Of a stretch of 16,904 nt of DNA, positions 14,288-16,904 are shown piece by piece; the first letter of the stretch is position 1; each line of letters opens with the position of its first letter. Position numbers and translations under genes: made by a program. Below the pieces are notes generated by a model. That model saw only the letters and a program-made list of their open reading frames with translations, was not told the DNA's origin and did not search any database. This stretch comes from Hymenobacter sp. (GTDB taxonomy: Bacteria; Bacteroidota; Bacteroidia; Cytophagales; Hymenobacteraceae): assembly GCA_025362615.1 (NCBI GenBank), contig JANYFQ010000226.1, positions 1 through 16,904 of the forward strand, written 5' to 3'.

Positions 14288-14382
14288 CGCGGGTTGAAAA
14301 CCCGCGCGTGGGGGATGTAGCGCGGGTTTTCAACCCGTGCCCCAGGGCCGGGCCGGTAGCGCGGGTTGAAAACCCGCGTTAC
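14284..14382. repeat. Three small hairpin repeats between convergent genes
   Basis: Copies at 14284-14308, 14317-14339 (inverted) and 14356-14382 have the stem CGCGGGTT/AACCCGCG (or one base off) and a three-base loop. Together they make up almost the whole spacer. The first provides the TAG stop of the DUF922 gene and the last the TAA stop of the DUF4296 gene. They may serve as transcription 3'-end structures for both genes, though no T tract follows. Confidence 0.88.
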
Positions 14383-14735
14383 TTCGCCCCCATCCGAAAC
14401 TCGCGCCGGCCCAGCGTATCAATCACGGCCTGGTAAATTTCGTCCAAATCCTTGCCGTGGACGCTGTAGTAGCGGTAGCTGCGCTGGAACGTGCTGTCGC
14501 TGATGCTGGCTTGCCAGAGCAGATTGCGCTGCTGGGCCAGGAAAAGGGCGCGGGCCGAGTCGGGGCTGAGGCGGGTGTTTTCGACGCGGGCCTCCAGCAG
14601 GTGCAGCTCGGCGAGCAGGCCCCCGATTTTTTCGCGGGGCAGCAAATCGGCCGGTGGCGGCAGGGTTTCGGGGCGCTGGCAGGCGCTGAAGGTGAGGGCG
14701 AGCAGGGCAGCCACCAGGCGCAACGGGCGTTTCAT
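14379..14735 (-). CDS. DUF4296 lipoprotein
   Basis: A 118-residue Bacteroidota-type lipoprotein. Signal peptide MKRPLRLVAALLALTFSAC has a lipobox (FSAC, C19), so it should be attached to a membrane facing the periplasm. The mature part has the DUF4296 pattern LLPREKIGGLLAELHLLEARV (31-51), then a helical segment around LFLAQQRNLLW and SYRYYSVHGKDLDEIYQAVID (86-106). Function is unknown. The ATG at 14735 is only six bases after a perfect -7 box, suggesting a leaderless mRNA. It is divergent from the DUF58 gene, starts only 39 bp apart. Its stop lies in a hairpin repeat. Confidence 0.85.
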   Translation of the reverse strand: MKRPLRLVAALLALTFSACQRPETLPPPADLLPREKIGGLLAELHLLEARVENTRLSPDSARALFLAQQRNLLWQASISDSTFQRSYRYYSVHGKDLDEIYQAVIDTLGRREFRMGAK

Positions 14736-14741
14736 GGGCGG

Positions 14742-14749
14742 CAAAGGTA
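14742..14749 (-). promoter_or_regulatory. -7 box of the DUF4296 gene, leaderless arrangement
   Basis: On the minus strand TACCTTTG matches TAnnTTTG. Only six bases (CCGCCC) separate it from ATG 14735, so the transcript should begin at or next to the start codon. Confidence 0.55.
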
Positions 14750-14761
14750 GCCGCCGGGCCG

Positions 14762-14769
14762 TAGCTTCG
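14762..14769 (+). promoter_or_regulatory. Possible -7 box of the DUF58 gene
   Basis: TAGCTTCG differs from TAnnTTTG at one position. Five C bases separate it from the GTG at 14775, again predicting a leaderless transcript. The mismatch makes it less certain than its divergent partner. Confidence 0.35.
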
Positions 14770-14774
14770 CCCCC

Positions 14775-15674
14775 GTGAACCCGCCCGAACCCTCCGACCT
14801 GACGGCCCTCGTGCGCCGCCTGCGCCGCCTCGAACTCCGCATCCGCAAGGCGGTGCAGGCGCAGTTGCAGGGCAATTTCCACTCCGTTTTCAAGGGTACG
14901 GGGCTTGATTTTGACGACGTGCGCCTCTACCAGTACGGCGACGACGTGCGGGCCATCGACTGGGCCGTGAGCAGCAAGGGCCACGGCACGTTCGTCAAAA
15001 CCTACAAGGAAGAAAAGGAGCAGCAGGTGCTGGTGCTGCTCGACGTGAGCGCCTCGCTGGAAGTGGGCAGCGCCGCCGGGGCCCGCAAGCTCGACGTGGC
15101 CCGCGACCTGGCCGGGCTGCTGGCCCTGGCCGCCGCCCAGCAGGATTCGCCCCTGGGCCTGCTCGCTTTTTCCGACCAAAAAGAACTGTACCTGCCGCCC
15201 GCAAAGGGCCTGCGGGCGGCGTATTTTCTTATCCGCCAGTTGTTTGCCTTGCAGCCGGCCTCGCGGCTCACGGCCGTGGGCGCGGGCATCCGGCAGGCGC
15301 TGGGGCTGCTCAAGCGCCGCAGCCTGGTGCTGCTCATCTCCGATTTTATCGACTTCAACTACGAGCGCGAGCTAACGACCCTGGCCCGGCAGCACGACCT
15401 GATTGTGGTGCAGCTCCTGGCCCCGCGCGAGCGCACGTTTCCGGCCCTGGGCATCGTGCCGCTGCGCGACGCCGAAACCGGAGCCACCACCTGGGTTAAT
15501 ACTTCGTCGGCGGCCTTCCGGGCCCGCTACGAAGCCCACGCCCGCCAGCAGGAAGCCCAGATATCCACCATTTGCCGCCGCCACCGCACGGGCTTTCTGC
15601 CCCTCAGCACCGAGGGCGATTTCGTGCCCCAGCTCGTGGGCCTGTTCCGGCAGCGCAACCGGCGAGCAGCATGA
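14775..15674 (+). CDS. DUF58 domain protein (vWA-like, Bat-operon type)
   Basis: A 299-residue cytosolic protein of the DUF58 family. GNFHSVFKGTGLDFDDVR (33-50) and YGDDVRAIDWAVS (54-66) are the hallmark segments, followed by FVKTYKEEKEQQV (73-85). The vWA-like part has a MIDAS-type DVSAS (90-94), and LLISDFIDF (186-194) contains a conserved acidic residue. In Bacteroidota such genes form an operon with a MoxR ATPase, vWA proteins (BatA/BatB) and BatD; here no MoxR gene precedes it. The stop overlaps the next start (ATGA, 15671-15674), so translation is coupled. The GTG start is supported by the conserved N-terminus; no better ATG is nearby. Confidence 0.92.
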   Translation: MNPPEPSDLTALVRRLRRLELRIRKAVQAQLQGNFHSVFKGTGLDFDDVRLYQYGDDVRAIDWAVSSKGHGTFVKTYKEEKEQQVLVLLDVSASLEVGSAAGARKLDVARDLAGLLALAAAQQDSPLGLLAFSDQKELYLPPAKGLRAAYFLIRQLFALQPASRLTAVGAGIRQALGLLKRRSLVLLISDFIDFNYERELTTLARQHDLIVVQLLAPRERTFPALGIVPLRDAETGATTWVNTSSAAFRARYEAHARQQEAQISTICRRHRTGFLPLSTEGDFVPQLVGLFRQRNRRAA

Positions 15675-16795
15675 GGCGGGTAATTTTGCTGTTTCGGTCG
15701 CCCTTCCGATTGACCCCACCCCCTAACCCCCTCCCCGATGGGGAGGAGGGACTAGTCTCTAGCTCTGGATTTTTAGAAACTAGCCGACTAGAAACTAGTG
15801 CTAATTCCCCCTCCCCATCGGGGAGGGGGTTAGGGGGTGGGGTCAATCGGAAGGGCGAAGCGCACGTCACGCGCCTACGCACAGCACTGATATTGATAAT
15901 CCTCTCATTACTTAACACCCGCCCCGCCGCCGCCCAAGCTGCGCCGCCGCCCGACACGCCCCAGGGCCGCTTCCGCCCCACCACCGCCCTCGTAGGCCAA
16001 CTGCTTAACTATGAATTAACCTTCGACCACGACCCGGCCCTCGAAGTCGTCTTCCCCGACTCGCTGGCCGATTTCGCGCCCTTCGAGTACGTCGGCCAAA
16101 CCTACGACCCCACCCGCACCCGCGCCGGCCGCAGCCGCGACCGCGCCGTGTACCGCCTCCGCACCTTCGCCCTCGACGCGGTGCAAACCCTGGCCCTGCC
16201 CGTGCTGGTGCTGCGCGGCCCCGCCGACACCCTGCGCCTGCGCCCCGCCCCGGCCCGCCTGCGCCTGCGCCGCACCGTGCCGCCCGTGCCCGCCCGCCGC
16301 GCCGCCCGCCCGCCGGTGCTCGAATCCGACGACCGCCTGCCGGCCATTGCGCCCGCCTTCAACTACCCCTTCTGGCTGGCCGGGCTGGCCGGGCTGCTGC
16401 TGCTGGGCGCGGGCGCGGCCACGCTGTTTCGGGCGCGGCTGCGGCGACGCTACGCGGCCTACAAGCGCCGCAAAAACCACACGTACTTCCTGGCCCAGTT
16501 TGCGCGGCACGTCGAGCGGTTCACGCTCTCGCAGTCGGCCACCAACGTCGAGCGGGCCGTCACGCTCTGGAAAAACTACCTCGCCAGCCTCGAAACCAGC
16601 GCCCTCAGCTCCTTCACCACCCGCGAAATGGTGGCGTTTTTTGACGACGACGACGACGTGCGCCGCGCCCTCCAAACCACCGACCGCGTGGTGTACGGCA
16701 CCCTGACCAGCGACGATGCCGACGACGTAGAACTGGCTTTTGAGCGCCTGCGCGGTTTTGCGGAGCGGCGGTATCTGCTCAATTATGAATTATGA
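15671..16795 (+). CDS. Membrane-anchored partner of the DUF58 protein (BatD/DUF4381-like), with repeat insertion near the N-terminus
   Basis: A 374-residue protein beginning at the ATG that overlaps the DUF58 stop. A palindromic repeat (15698-15858) encodes residues 10-63 in frame. Only after it comes the export signal: RLRTALILIILSLL (68-81), then a likely cleavage at AAAQA (86-90). The mature part has a beta-rich periplasmic domain (about 95-200), one membrane helix (about 234-252) followed by basic RLRRRYAAYKRRK, and a cytosolic helical domain to the end containing FFDDDDD (323-329). Such proteins follow DUF58 genes in Bacteroidota Bat-like operons. The family assignment is by layout and neighbours. 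Whether translation starts at 15671 or at a rare codon after the repeat is unresolved. Confidence 0.7.
   Translation: MRRVILLFRSPFRLTPPPNPLPDGEEGLVSSSGFLETSRLETSANSPSPSGRGLGGGVNRKGEAHVTRLRTALILIILSLLNTRPAAAQAAPPPDTPQGRFRPTTALVGQLLNYELTFDHDPALEVVFPDSLADFAPFEYVGQTYDPTRTRAGRSRDRAVYRLRTFALDAVQTLALPVLVLRGPADTLRLRPAPARLRLRRTVPPVPARRAARPPVLESDDRLPAIAPAFNYPFWLAGLAGLLLLGAGAATLFRARLRRRYAAYKRRKNHTYFLAQFARHVERFTLSQSATNVERAVTLWKNYLASLETSALSSFTTREMVAFFDDDDDVRRALQTTDRVVYGTLTSDDADDVELAFERLRGFAERRYLLNYEL
15698..15858. repeat. 161-bp palindromic element inside a coding sequence
   Basis: The arms 15698-15746 and 15810-15858 are perfect 49-bp inverted repeats, rich in CCCC(T/A) runs (for example CCACCCCCTAACCCCC). 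Between them a second inverted repeat on ACTAGT...TCTAG (15751-15764 against 15786-15799) forms an inner stem. In the frame of the overlapping gene the arms encode PPPNPLPDGEE and SPSGRGLGGG. No clear target duplication is seen. Confidence 0.92.
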
Positions 16796-16800
16796 TTTGC

Positions 16801-16904
16801 AAGCCGCGCCGGTTGGCGCGGGGCTGTGCCCCGCGCCGAAGTGCCGCAGGCTTCCAGCCTGCAATCGTTGAATGGTCCGGTGCAACGATTTCGGCCTGGG
16901 GTAC
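16801..16904. repeat. Palindromic repeats after the BatD-like gene, running to the window end
   Basis: Hairpins lie at 16815-16837 (9-bp stem GGCGCGGGG/CCCCGCGCC, loop CTGTG), 16846-16862 (GCAGGCT/AGCCTGC, loop TCC) and 16863-16890 (AATCGTTG/CAACGATT). They differ in sequence from the other repeat families in the window. The first begins 19 bp after the stop codon and could act as a transcript 3' end. The cluster continues to the edge. Confidence 0.75.

Overview
The window looks like chromosomal DNA from a GC-rich Bacteroidota of the Hymenobacter/Cytophagales type. The evidence is the set of lineage-typical genes (DUF4296 lipoprotein, DUF1573 protein, a long NusB with a large N-terminal extension, YajC-YbbR-CoaE in a row, a DUF58 protein paired with a membrane protein). 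Promoter -7 boxes also match the Bacteroidota consensus TAnnTTTG, and no clear Shine-Dalgarno sequences are seen. I see no rRNA, tRNA, CRISPR array, phage or transposase gene.

Layout. 85-1770 (-): exported Xaa-Pro aminopeptidase. 1771-2409: gene-free spacer filled by a nested palindromic repeat and a 148-bp inverted-repeat element with a 7-bp target duplication. 2410-3279 (-): LOG-family protein. 3432-4661 (-): Glu/Leu/Phe/Val-type dehydrogenase. 4922-5242 (+): small ArsR-like regulator, convergent with the next block and sharing a terminator with it. 5296-11969 (all -), in transcription order: leucine-type dehydrogenase, NusB, YtxH-like protein, NAD-type isocitrate dehydrogenase, DUF1573 lipoprotein, YajC, YbbR-like protein, CoaE. 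12225-13565 (+): MATE transporter. 13718-14287 (+): DUF922 HExxH protein. 14379-14735 (-): DUF4296 lipoprotein. 14775-16795 (+): a translationally coupled DUF58 gene and a membrane-anchored partner gene, probably the start of a Bat-like operon that runs off the window.

The genes are mostly housekeeping: amino-acid and TCA-cycle dehydrogenases, transcription, protein export and CoA synthesis. What stands out is the DNA between them. At least six different families of short palindromic elements fill the longer spacers. They include arms built of 7-bp or 8-bp tandem units, nested double palindromes, and small hairpins whose ends supply the stop codons of the neighbouring genes. One 161-bp near-perfect palindrome lies in frame inside the 5' end of a coding sequence, placing about 54 element-encoded residues ahead of a signal peptide. 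No mobilising enzyme for these elements is visible here.
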